A DNA stretch of 64,000 nt from Tissierella pigra (GCF_009695605.1 NZ_VUNQ01000001.1:124001-188000), one strand, 5' to 3'; shown: positions 48,222 to 56,814, counted from the stretch's first letter. Translations and numbers: made by a program. The notes: generated from the letters alone by a model not told the origin.

Positions 48222-48250
48222 ATTTTACAATTTTCACATGGTTAATTCAA
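48222..48250 (-). promoter_or_regulatory. fla/che operon promoter P1 (SigA type, distal)
   Basis: -35 TTGAAT (48250-48245), 17-base spacer, -10 TAAAAT (48227-48222). It lies about 125 bases before flgB. A weak CodY-box-like sequence (48229-48243) falls exactly in the spacer. Upstream of the -35 is very AT-rich sequence with imperfect dyad symmetry. Confidence 0.62.
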
Positions 48251-48289
48251 GCTTTAAATGAATTAAATATTTAAATCATTACTAAAGTC

Positions 48290-48320
48290 CTAAAAAAAAG
48301 AATAGTAAATTTACTATTCT
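48290..48320 (-). terminator. Intrinsic terminator of codY
   Basis: A 10-bp stem (48299-48308 and 48311-48320) that includes the codY stop codon is followed on the minus strand by eight T. The apex has only two unpaired bases in the perfect form, so the real loop is likely four bases with a 9-bp stem. It isolates the flagellar operon from codY transcription. Confidence 0.85.
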
Positions 48321-49093
48321 TTTGACTTTAAAAGTTCGTCTATTAACTTATCATTTAATATTTTAATATGAGTTCCCTTCATACCTAAGGATCTTGATTC
48401 TATAACTCCTGCACTTTCAAACTTTCTTAGTGCATTTACTATAACAGATCTGGTTATTCCTACTCTATCAGCTATTTTACTTGCAACCAGTAGTCCTTCA
48501 TTACCTTCTAGTTCTCTAAATATATGTTCCATAGCTTCTAGTTCTGAATAAGAAAGAGTTCCTATTGCCATCTGAACAATAGATTTTTTTCTTGCATCTT
48601 CTTCTATTTCTTCAGATTTTGCTCTTAATATTTCCATTCCTACAATAGTGGCACTATATTCTGCTAAAATAAGATCCTCTTCAGTAAATTCTACTCCAAA
48701 TCTAGCTAGAACTAATGTACCCAATCTTTTTCCACTACTATTTATCGGGATTACAGTTGCTATTTTATCTGGATAAGGGCATTCTGATATTTGGTCAAAG
48801 ACACAATCAGTAACTTCTCTCATATTCTCGTTTGTTTCATTGTATCTTAATAGTTCCTCATTGTATTTTTTAGGGAATCTTTTTTCCTTAACTATTTCTG
48901 CTTGAACTATATCACAATCAAAGCCTGATGCCAACTCATATCCTAATACCTTACCACTAGTACTGGCTATATAGACATTGGCTTTAAGTATATCACTAAG
49001 TATCTCGCTTAATTCTGAAAAGGAAACTGGTTTTGTACCATACCCTTGTAATGTCTTATTTAATCTTCTAGTCTTCTGTAATAAACTTTCCAC
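48314..49093 (-). CDS. codY: GTP- and branched-chain amino acid-sensing global repressor CodY
   Basis: 259 residues. N-terminal GAF domain for Ile/Val/Leu, linker helix, and C-terminal winged helix with [20 protein letters not shown] as the recognition part. CodY represses stationary-phase, nutrient-uptake and, in Bacillus and Clostridioides, motility genes when nutrients are plentiful. GTG start with AAGGAGG upstream. Here codY follows topA directly and precedes flgB. Confidence 0.97.
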   Translation of the reverse strand: MESLLQKTRRLNKTLQGYGTKPVSFSELSEILSDILKANVYIASTSGKVLGYELASGFDCDIVQAEIVKEKRFPKKYNEELLRYNETNENMREVTDCVFDQISECPYPDKIATVIPINSSGKRLGTLVLARFGVEFTEEDLILAEYSATIVGMEILRAKSEEIEEDARKKSIVQMAIGTLSYSELEAMEHIFRELEGNEGLLVASKIADRVGITRSVIVNALRKFESAGVIESRSLGMKGTHIKILNDKLIDELLKSKE

Positions 49094-49174
49094 TAATTAA
49101 TCCTCCTTTTAAAAATATAATTTATTGTCTATAATTTCTATCACTTATTGTAATATTTAAATTATCATACTATG

Positions 49175-49203
49175 ATTTTACTACAAAAATATAATATTGT
49201 ACA
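49175..49203 (-). promoter_or_regulatory. Possible codY promoter
   Basis: -35 TGTACA (49203-49198), 17-base spacer, -10 TAAAAT (49180-49175). The -35 is only a moderate match. It overlaps the CodY-box candidate at 49196-49210. Other AT-rich hexamers in this 125-base gap could also serve. Confidence 0.4.
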
Positions 49204-49210
49204 GAAAATT
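49196..49210. promoter_or_regulatory. CodY-box candidate upstream of codY
   Basis: ATTGTACAGAAAATT differs from the 15-base CodY consensus AATTTTCWGAAAATT at three positions, with one half intact. It overlaps the proposed -35 of codY, a position suited to autorepression. CodY sites with several mismatches are known to function. Confidence 0.5.
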
Positions 49211-49218
49211 TTAATTAT

Positions 49219-51303
49219 TTATACTTTTTTGATTTCACTATAACCACAATCTTTATCCATACAATTAAGTTTGTTTTCTTTCTTAGTTCTTTTTATAACC
49301 ATAATCCCTTTACACTGTGGACATCTTTCTTTAACTGGTTCATCCCATGAGACAAAGTCACACTCTGGATAATTACTGCATCCATAGAAGATTCTACCTT
49401 TTTTTGATCTTCTTTTTACAAGATTTCCATTACATTTAGGACACTTTATGTCTAACTCATCTACTATAGCTTTAGTATTTTTACATTCTGGATATCCAGG
49501 ACATGCTAAAAATTTACCAAATCTACCATGTTTTACTACCATGTTTTTACCACATTTTTCACATATTACATCAGATACTTCATCTTTAATTTCAATTTCC
49601 TCAATTTCTTCTTCAGCCTTTTTTAATACTATTGCAAAATCTTTATAAAAATCTTCAACAACTTTAACCCATGGCAAATTTCCTTCTGCAATTTCATCAA
49701 GTTTTTCTTCTAATTCTGCTGTAAATTCTTCATTTACAATATCCTTGAAGTACTCTATTAATAACTCATTTACTAAAAATCCTAACTCTGTAGGCACAAA
49801 AGATTTTTTATCTAAGTTAACATAGTCCCTAGATAAAATAGTGGCAATTGTAGGTGCAAAGGTACTTGGTCTACCAATTCCCAGTTCCTCTAATATTTTA
49901 ATCAGAGAAGCTTCTGTATATCTGCCAGGTGGCTGAGTAAAATGTTGATTTGGTATGATTTTATTTACTAATAGTCTATCTCCTATATCCAATAAAGGTA
50001 TTTTCATATCCTTTTCTTCTTCATCACTGGTAACATAAATTCTTAAGAATCCATCAAACGTAAGTTTTGAACCATTAGATTTAAATAAAACATCATTACT
50101 ATTTATAGTAACAGAAATAGTATTATAAACTGCCGGAGTCATCTGTGACCCTAAGAATCTTTCCCAAATCATTTTATAAAGTTTAAATTGATCTTGAGTT
50201 AAAGAATCCCTAATTAAAGTGGGAGTTTTAAGTATATCAGTAGGTCTTATACCTTCATGGGCATCTTGAGAATCCTTCTTAGATTTATTTGTATAATCAT
50301 TACCATTGTTTGTATACTTATCTCCATAATTTTCTTTAATAAATGAAATTGCTGATTGTATTGCTTCTTTTGACACTCTTGTGGAGTCAGTTCTCATATA
50401 AGTAATTAATCCTACAGATCCTTCTCCTTTTATATCAATTCCCTCATATAATTGTTGAGCAACAATCATAGTCTTTTTTGTGGTAAATCCTAGTTTTTTT
50501 GAGGCATCTTGCTGTAAAGTACTTGTAGTATATGGGGGATATGGATTTCTTCTTTTATTTCCTTTTTTTACATTAGTTACAACGAAGTTGTCTAAATCTA
50601 TTTTGTCTAAAATTCTATCTACTTCTGACTTATTCTTTAAATCAATTTTCTTTTCTTTATTTTCTATATTTTCACCATAGAAAGTAGCATCAAATTTTTC
50701 TTTATCTTTTTCTAAATTTGCTTTTATGCTCCAATATTCTTCAGGTATAAAGTTTTGAATTTCATTTTCTCTATCACAAATTAACTTAACTGCTACAGAT
50801 TGTACTCTACCTGCACTTAATCCTTTCCTTATTTTTCTCCATAATAAAGGACTTATTTTATATCCTACAAGTCTATCCAGTACCCTTCTAGCTTGTTGAG
50901 CATCAACTAAAGATAAATCTAGTTCTCTTGGTTTCTTAATGGCATTTTTTATAGCATCTTTAGTTATTTCATTGAACTCTACTCTAACTTTATCCTTTTC
51001 ATCTATACCTAAAATATAAGCTAAATGCCATGATATTGCTTCACCTTCTCTATCAGGGTCTGTTGCAAGAAATATTTTTTTTGATTTTTTAGCTTCATTT
51101 TTTAATTCTTTTATGACAGGTCCTTTACCCCTTATGGTTATATATTTAGGTTCAAACTGTTTATCGATGTCAATTCCCAATGTACTCTTTGGTAGATCTC
51201 GTATATGCCCTACTGAAGCTACTACTTTATAGTTTTTCCCTAAAAATCTTTCAATAGTCTTTGCTTTAGCTGGTGACTCGACTATTACTAAGTTTTTTTG
51301 CAA
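49219..51303 (-). CDS. topA: DNA topoisomerase I (type IA)
   Basis: 694 residues. Toprim domain with VIVESPAKAKTIERF and TDPDREGE (acidic residues at about 82-86), active-site Tyr at about 302 in GLITYMRTDSTR, and three C-terminal zinc ribbons (starting CEKCGKN, CPKCNGN, CPQCKGI). It relaxes negative supercoils. TTG start at 51303-51301 with GGAGGTG upstream. Located between dprA and codY; trmFO, xerC and hslVU, which follow topA in Bacillus, are absent. Confidence 0.97.
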   Translation of the reverse strand: MQKNLVIVESPAKAKTIERFLGKNYKVVASVGHIRDLPKSTLGIDIDKQFEPKYITIRGKGPVIKELKNEAKKSKKIFLATDPDREGEAISWHLAYILGIDEKDKVRVEFNEITKDAIKNAIKKPRELDLSLVDAQQARRVLDRLVGYKISPLLWRKIRKGLSAGRVQSVAVKLICDRENEIQNFIPEEYWSIKANLEKDKEKFDATFYGENIENKEKKIDLKNKSEVDRILDKIDLDNFVVTNVKKGNKRRNPYPPYTTSTLQQDASKKLGFTTKKTMIVAQQLYEGIDIKGEGSVGLITYMRTDSTRVSKEAIQSAISFIKENYGDKYTNNGNDYTNKSKKDSQDAHEGIRPTDILKTPTLIRDSLTQDQFKLYKMIWERFLGSQMTPAVYNTISVTINSNDVLFKSNGSKLTFDGFLRIYVTSDEEEKDMKIPLLDIGDRLLVNKIIPNQHFTQPPGRYTEASLIKILEELGIGRPSTFAPTIATILSRDYVNLDKKSFVPTELGFLVNELLIEYFKDIVNEEFTAELEEKLDEIAEGNLPWVKVVEDFYKDFAIVLKKAEEEIEEIEIKDEVSDVICEKCGKNMVVKHGRFGKFLACPGYPECKNTKAIVDELDIKCPKCNGNLVKRRSKKGRIFYGCSNYPECDFVSWDEPVKERCPQCKGIMVIKRTKKENKLNCMDKDCGYSEIKKV

Positions 51304-51327
51304 TATTTACACCTCCATTAAGTAAAT

Positions 51328-52431
51328 CTAGCAAATAGTAAATACTCTACTAGATAATTCCTTAACTATACCTTTTAGTTCTAGTATTGTTAGTATACTA
51401 TTTAATTCAGCTATATCTATTCCCAATTTATATGAAATAGCATCTAAGTGCATGGGTTCTTCTTCTAAAATCCTGATTATATTTATCTCTGTTTCACTAT
51501 AATTTGAATAATCAATTTCAGTCTTTTTTTGCATTTTATTTAAAGATAGTTTTTCTTGAAGCTCATAAATTTCCTCAATAATATCGTCTATTTCTAGAAG
51601 TGGCTTTGCACCATCTTTAATTAGCTTATTTGTTCCAACACTAAATATGCTATTAATATTACCTGGCAAAGCAAACACATCCCTACCTTGATCTATTCCA
51701 TGATGAGCCGTAATCAAAGACCCTGATTTTTCTTGAGCTTCAATTACTACTACTCCCAAAGACAGTCCTGATATTATTCTGTTTCTTTGAGGAAAGTTAT
51801 AGGCTAAAGGTGGAGTTCCCAGTGGAAATTCAGAAATTATACATCCCTTTTCTCCTACTTCTTTATATAAAGATAAGTTTTTCTTTGGATAGATAACATC
51901 TATTCCATTTCCAATAACTCCTATTGTTCTTCCTCCATTATCTAAAGCAGTTTTATGAGCAATGGTGTCTATACCTAAAGCTAAACCACTGATAATTGTA
52001 ATTCCTAAATCCAGCAATTCCTTTGTGAATTTTTCACAAGCCCATTTTCCATAAGAAGTGGCTTTTCTAGAGCCAACTATGGCTATTCCTAAACTATCTT
52101 CTGGTAAAATAGTACCTTTTGTATAAAGTACTTTGGGATTATCATCTATATATCTTAACCTTTTTGGATAATTTTCATCATATATTGTTATTATATTAAT
52201 ATCATGTTTTTCTATATTATAAAGCATTCTTTTTATATTATCTTTATTTTTATTATATATTATTTTTTCTTTTACTTCTTTTCTTATATTTTCTATGGAA
52301 TAAATTTGTTCATTATGAACCTCTAATATTTCTCTTAAATCATTAAAATCATCAATTATTTTATTTATATTACTATTTCCTATGCCCAAACTATTTAACC
52401 AAATAAGAACTTCCCTTTCAGTAATATCCAT
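51328..52431 (-). CDS. dprA: DNA-processing protein DprA (Smf)
   Basis: 367 residues. Rossmann-like core with IAIVGSRKATSYG (about 112-124), ISGLALGIDTIAHKTAL, and FPQRNRIISGLS; a C-terminal winged helix (about 305-365). DprA binds incoming single-stranded DNA and loads RecA in transformation. ATG preceded by a GGGGG tract, 6 bases after comM. Together with comM it forms a natural-transformation pair, though presence alone does not prove competence. Confidence 0.95.
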   Translation of the reverse strand: MDITEREVLIWLNSLGIGNSNINKIIDDFNDLREILEVHNEQIYSIENIRKEVKEKIIYNKNKDNIKRMLYNIEKHDINIITIYDENYPKRLRYIDDNPKVLYTKGTILPEDSLGIAIVGSRKATSYGKWACEKFTKELLDLGITIISGLALGIDTIAHKTALDNGGRTIGVIGNGIDVIYPKKNLSLYKEVGEKGCIISEFPLGTPPLAYNFPQRNRIISGLSLGVVVIEAQEKSGSLITAHHGIDQGRDVFALPGNINSIFSVGTNKLIKDGAKPLLEIDDIIEEIYELQEKLSLNKMQKKTEIDYSNYSETEINIIRILEEEPMHLDAISYKLGIDIAELNSILTILELKGIVKELSSRVFTIC

Positions 52432-52437
52432 ATTGGC

Positions 52438-53967
52438 CTACCCCCAATATTTATTATCTAACGTTCTATATCTTATGGCTTCTAATATATGTTTATCTTG
52501 TATTTTTTCTTCACCATCTAAATCGGCAATTGTTCTAGATAATTTAAGTAGTTTATTATATGTTCTTCCACTAAATTTATATCTTTCAAAAGCCAGGTTC
52601 ATTATGTTCTCTGAGGAATTTGTTAAATTACAATATTTCTTTATATCTCTAGTAGGCATTTGAGAATTAGTAAAAATTCTATTACCTTTAAATCTTTCCA
52701 ATTGAATATCTCTGGCTTTTTTAACTCTACTCCTAATAATTGAAGATCTTTCTTCATTATTATCTTTTTGTAAATCATCATATTTAACTGGTGAGACTTC
52801 TATATGAATATCAATTCTATCTAGTAAGGGATTACTAATTTTCCCTAAATATCTATCTATTTGATTTTGAGAGCAGGTACATTCATGCAAGGAAGATCCA
52901 TAGTATCCACATGGACACAAATTCATGCTGGCGATGAACATAAACTTAGCTGGATATGTTAAACTGGCACTTGTTCTCGAAATAGTAACAACCCCATCTT
53001 CTAATGGCTGACGCAATACTTCCAATACATTTTTAGGAAATTCAGGCAATTCATCTAAAAATAAAACTCCATTATGGGCCAATGATACTTCACCAGGCTT
53101 TGGAATTCTTCCTCCACCTATTAGAGACGTAGCTGATGCTGTATGATGCGGGGACCTAAATGGTGGATTTTTAACTAAAGAATTAGAAGGTAATAGTCCT
53201 GATATACTATATATTTTAGTAACTTCTATAGACTCTTCAAATGATAACTGTGGCATTATAGTAGGTAGTCTTTTGGCTGCCATGGTTTTTCCAGCACCTG
53301 GTGGACCTATTATAATAATATTATGTGCTCCAGCAGCAGATACTTCCAAGGCTCTTTTAAGACTTGCTTGACCTTTGATGTCAGAAAAATCTAAAAGATG
53401 TTCCTCAGTATTTAAATCTATTAATTTTTTCTGTCTTATATAGGGGGTTATGCGTATTTCATTGTTCAGAAAATCTACTACTTCCTTTAAATCTCTTATG
53501 GGTATTATCTCCATATCTTCCATGACATTACACTCATCTTTATTTTCATAGGGAACTATACACCTTGAAATATTTAATTGTCTCATGGCAATTACCATAG
53601 GCAATGCACCTTGGATTGGATTTAATTTCCCATCTAAAGAAAGTTCTCCAAGAAAAACAGTATTATCTATATCAAATCCCGATATAATTCCAGATGATTT
53701 TAAAATACCTATTGCAATGGCTAAATCTATCTGTGAGCCTTCTTTTTTTAAATTAGCCGGTGCTAAGTTAATAGTAATTCTACTTAAAGGAAATTCATAT
53801 CCACTATTCTTTATAGCTGCTCTGACACGCTCCTTAGATTCTTTTATAGAAGTATCTGCAAGTCCAACTATGTTAAAAACAGGAAGTCCTCTTGATAAAT
53901 CTGTTTCAACTTCTATAATATTTCCATTTAGTCCCTGCAATACACAAGTATTGATTTTTGAATACAT
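52438..53967 (-). CDS. comM: ComM/YifB-family AAA+ ATPase
   Basis: 509 residues. N-terminal Lon-like domain (LSRGLPVFNIVGLADTSIKE), AAA+ core with IIGPPGAGKTMAAKR (about 217-231) and Walker B VLFLDELPEF, a cysteine cluster (CPCGYYGSSLHECTCS), and C-terminal Mg-chelatase domain. ComM is a hexameric helicase promoting branch migration in transformation. ATG with GAGGGG upstream. A dyad-symmetric element lies 34 bases before the start. Confidence 0.94.
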   Translation of the reverse strand: MYSKINTCVLQGLNGNIIEVETDLSRGLPVFNIVGLADTSIKESKERVRAAIKNSGYEFPLSRITINLAPANLKKEGSQIDLAIAIGILKSSGIISGFDIDNTVFLGELSLDGKLNPIQGALPMVIAMRQLNISRCIVPYENKDECNVMEDMEIIPIRDLKEVVDFLNNEIRITPYIRQKKLIDLNTEEHLLDFSDIKGQASLKRALEVSAAGAHNIIIIGPPGAGKTMAAKRLPTIMPQLSFEESIEVTKIYSISGLLPSNSLVKNPPFRSPHHTASATSLIGGGRIPKPGEVSLAHNGVLFLDELPEFPKNVLEVLRQPLEDGVVTISRTSASLTYPAKFMFIASMNLCPCGYYGSSLHECTCSQNQIDRYLGKISNPLLDRIDIHIEVSPVKYDDLQKDNNEERSSIIRSRVKKARDIQLERFKGNRIFTNSQMPTRDIKKYCNLTNSSENIMNLAFERYKFSGRTYNKLLKLSRTIADLDGEEKIQDKHILEAIRYRTLDNKYWG

Positions 53968-53993
53968 AATAAACCCCTCTTTTATATGTAATT

Positions 53994-54023
53994 ATTATCT
54001 TATTACCTGGGTAATAGTGAAAA
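53994..54023 (-). promoter_or_regulatory. Possible comM promoter with palindromic element in the spacer
   Basis: -35 TTTTCA (54023-54018), 18-base spacer, -10 GATAAT (53999-53994). The spacer contains the perfect dyad TATTACC-TG-GGTAATA (54001-54016). This could be a repressor or activator site for comM-dprA. The promoter match is moderate. Confidence 0.4.
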
Positions 54024-54044
54024 TATGCTTTATATCAAGTTTTA

Positions 54045-54398
54045 TCAACAAAAAGAATTCTGAATATGATTTATTTTTAAATTTGGTGTCAGATATACTT
54101 CTATTATGTCATATCTCATCTGATAGTCTAATAATCTGTTTTGTTTTATATATAATTGAGAACAATAAATAATTTTTTCTTGCTTTTTTCTATTAACTGC
54201 TTCATATGCGTAACCAAATTTTGTATTTGTTCTTGTTTTAACTTCAATAAAAACCAATATATCTTTATCTAAAGCAATCAAATCAATTTCTCCAATTTTA
54301 TTTCTATAATTTATATCTAAAATATTATATCCATTTGAAACAAGATATTCTTTAGCTATCAATTCTCCTTTTCTACCCTTATCTATATTGTTTTCCAT
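54045..54398 (-). CDS. YraN family (UPF0102) endonuclease-like protein
   Basis: 117 residues with the nuclease-like fold motif GEIDLIALDKDILVFIEVKTR typical of UPF0102, resembling restriction/Holliday-junction nucleases. It starts inside ylqH (20-base overlap) with GAGGT upstream. Function unproven; it often sits beside rnhB and dprA or comM, which suggests DNA repair. Confidence 0.92.
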   Translation of the reverse strand: MENNIDKGRKGELIAKEYLVSNGYNILDINYRNKIGEIDLIALDKDILVFIEVKTRTNTKFGYAYEAVNRKKQEKIIYCSQLYIKQNRLLDYQMRYDIIEVYLTPNLKINHIQNSFC

Positions 54399-54675
54399 AC
54401 ATTTTACCTCTTTCAGTATCTAAATTATATATATAGAAAATTATTTCTGCCACAGCATCATACAACTCTTCAGGAATCATTTCATTTAGTTCAAGTCCCA
54501 TAAGACTTTCAACTAAGTTTTCGTCTTGATAAATAATAATATCTTCTTCTATTGCTTTTTCTATTATTTTCTCTGCAACAATATTTTCACCTTTGGCTAT
54601 AACCCTAGGTGCTATTTCTTCCTTATTATATGACAATGCTACAGCTTTATTTTGGGCTTTTTTCTCTTTTTTCAT
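54379..54675 (-). CDS. FlhB C-terminal domain-like protein (YlqH/FhlB)
   Basis: 98 residues without membrane segments. It aligns with the part of FlhB after the NPTH cleavage site: compare NKAVALSYNKEE with HYAIAIKYDKDK, and ELYDAVAEIIFYIYNL with DLYEAVAEVLAYVYSL of flhB in this window. No NPTH motif remains. FhlB-type proteins can take the place of the cleaved FlhB fragment in some bacteria. ATG with AGGTG upstream, five bases after ylqG. Confidence 0.9.
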   Translation of the reverse strand: MKKEKKAQNKAVALSYNKEEIAPRVIAKGENIVAEKIIEKAIEEDIIIYQDENLVESLMGLELNEMIPEELYDAVAEIIFYIYNLDTERGKMYGKQYR

Positions 54676-54680
54676 AATAT

Positions 54681-56174
54681 TTACACCTTTAAATCTAATA
54701 TATAAGTTGGGTTTGGATTAGGAGCTATGGAATCTAATATTTCTATATTATTATCTACTATAAATTCAATCCTGTCTAGACTATAACCTATTAATCGAAT
54801 TTTTTCAATCAAATGTTCTTCTTTTGACTTAAATAATTCTAAATCTTCATTCTTTACATTTATCTTTATGTAAAGATTTTTAGATAACAATTCACAAGAT
54901 ACCTTAATATTTCCTAGATTATGAGTTTGAAGATTTATAAATACATTGACTTTATCATTATATGATTTTTTTCTTTTATCTTTTTTTATTAAGGTTATTA
55001 TTCCATCTAGAGGACTTTTTTCATGTTTAATAGGAAAAAATACAAATGATAAATCTTTATTGATTTCTCTTAAAAAATCAATTTTAGTTTCAAGTCTACT
55101 TATTTCTTCCTTTACTTCTTTATCTAAATTATTATTTTGATTGCTAATAATTTTTTGTAGTTCTGCTATTCTTTCATCCTTATTCAAATTAATATTTTTG
55201 ATTAAATTTTCCTCAATGAGCTTAAATTCACCTTTAGTAAGTTCGAAGGGTTTTAACTTACCTAGTATATTGTCTATTTCTTTAAAGTCTTTTGAAAATT
55301 CTATAGGGTCTTCGTTAAATGCTTTTATATTTTTTATATTATTTAAGGAAGGTTTTATACTGTTCTTTAGAAAAAAACTGATTATCTTAATATCTGTATC
55401 AATAGTATCTGACTTAGTATTACCAGTTTCATTTTTTCTTAACATATTTTCTTTTATAGAATTTTCTTTTGTTATGTCTTCTTTTATTATACTTTCTTTA
55501 ACCTCTTCTAATGTACTTATTTTTTCTTGATTTCTCATGGAAGATTTTATTTCTGTTCTTATGAAATCTTTAATTTGCTGACTTATATCTTTATGTTCTG
55601 CATATTCATTTTTGTCTGTAATTAAAAAAGATCTTATGTCAGCTTTTTCCATTAATAACTTATTATCTTCTTTTTCTCCATTGTCTGGATTCAATAGAAT
55701 TACCTTCTGATTATCTTCTAAATTAGATAATTGATATAGCTTTTCCAATGTTTTCAAACAATAGTTTAAGTTTTTTTCAGTTATAGGTATATTATATTTC
55801 ATCAAACTTTTCACCAGCTCAATTGATTCTTTAGTCTCTTTTATATTTAAATCTTTCAAGACTTTTACAATAGGATAATCTTCTGCTTTTTCATTTGTTT
55901 TAATTGATATGTTTTTTTCTTGTTCTTGAGGTAAAGGCTTTAAGTGAATCTTATTATCTTCAAAAGATTTCACTAAAAATGAAATTTCATCATTTACTTC
56001 TATATTAAAGTCTGTATCTAAACTAGCTTCAAACATACCATGATTTTTAACGTCAATAATCGCAGTTTTATTTAATATCTCTATAATTTTTCCTTCTAAG
56101 ATATTTCCTTCTTTGAAAAGATTCTCTCTATTATTTAAAATTATATTATTTAGTAAAAGACTGTGGATTCTCAA
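54681..56174 (-). CDS. YlqG-type protein with FliK-like C-terminal domain
   Basis: 497 residues. An N-terminal beta-barrel-like segment (about 24-90, EGNILEGKIIEILNKTAII) precedes a long charged helical middle. The C-terminal domain (about 415-485) resembles FliK's hook-length domain (NLQTHNLGNIKVSCELL, then a long helix and YSLDRIEFIVDN). TTG start at 56174-56172 with AAAGGGTG upstream. It lies between rnhB and the FlhB-like ylqH, as in B. subtilis. Function unknown. Confidence 0.75.
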   Translation of the reverse strand: MRIHSLLLNNIILNNRENLFKEGNILEGKIIEILNKTAIIDVKNHGMFEASLDTDFNIEVNDEISFLVKSFEDNKIHLKPLPQEQEKNISIKTNEKAEDYPIVKVLKDLNIKETKESIELVKSLMKYNIPITEKNLNYCLKTLEKLYQLSNLEDNQKVILLNPDNGEKEDNKLLMEKADIRSFLITDKNEYAEHKDISQQIKDFIRTEIKSSMRNQEKISTLEEVKESIIKEDITKENSIKENMLRKNETGNTKSDTIDTDIKIISFFLKNSIKPSLNNIKNIKAFNEDPIEFSKDFKEIDNILGKLKPFELTKGEFKLIEENLIKNINLNKDERIAELQKIISNQNNNLDKEVKEEISRLETKIDFLREINKDLSFVFFPIKHEKSPLDGIITLIKKDKRKKSYNDKVNVFINLQTHNLGNIKVSCELLSKNLYIKINVKNEDLELFKSKEEHLIEKIRLIGYSLDRIEFIVDNNIEILDSIAPNPNPTYILDLKV

Positions 56175-56194
56175 TTACATCACCCTTTTAAAAT

Positions 56195-56803
56195 CTACTT
56201 TAATATGTTTTTTAAAAACGTTAATCTGTGAATAGATGATGGTCCTAATTTTTGTATAGCTTCTCTATGTTCCTTTGTACCATATCCTTTATGCTTTTTC
56301 AAGTTATATCCTTCAAACTCTTTATCCCATTTTATACATAATCTGTCTCTAAATACTTTAGCAATAATAGATGCACATGCTATTCCATGAGACTTGTCAT
56401 CCCCCTTTATAATAGATTCTTGAGGAATATTTAAACTAACTTTTTCTGCATCTATAAGTAAAAAATCTGGCTCTACCTTATTTTCTTCTCTATCTTTTAG
56501 ATTTTCTACTGCATATTTCATAGCCAGACGAGTAGCTTCTTTTATATTGATTTCATCTATTATATTAGAATTTACTCTTCCTATACCACAAGCTATAGAT
56601 TTTAAAAGTATTTCGTCATATAAAGCCTCACGTTTCTTTTCGGAAAGCTTCTTAGAATCCTTTACTCCATTAATGATTAGTCCCTGTGGCATTATTATTG
56701 CACAAGCCACCACATCTCCAGCCAAACAACCTCTTCCTACTTCATCTATACAAGCAATCTTTCTATATCCTAATGACTCAACTTTATATTCAATTTCTAG
56801 CAC
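56195..56803 (-). CDS. rnhB: Ribonuclease HII
   Basis: 202 residues. IACIDEVGRGCLAGDVVAC carries the first catalytic Asp-Glu pair; LIDAEKV and GDDKSHGIACASIIAKVFRD the others. RNase HII cuts at ribonucleotides in DNA. GTG codons at 56809 and 56803 are both in frame; GGAGAGG spacing favours 56803. It follows rbgA by 11 bases, as in B. subtilis (ylqF-rnhB). Confidence 0.94.
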   Translation of the reverse strand: MLEIEYKVESLGYRKIACIDEVGRGCLAGDVVACAIIMPQGLIINGVKDSKKLSEKKREALYDEILLKSIACGIGRVNSNIIDEINIKEATRLAMKYAVENLKDREENKVEPDFLLIDAEKVSLNIPQESIIKGDDKSHGIACASIIAKVFRDRLCIKWDKEFEGYNLKKHKGYGTKEHREAIQKLGPSSIHRLTFLKNILK

Positions 56804-56814
56804 AAGCACCTCTC

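Noticed and set aside
53585-54172. Long plus-strand open frame of 195 codons
   Set aside because: It runs antisense across the start of comM and the end of yraN, has no ribosome binding site and reads as a shadow of minus-strand codons.
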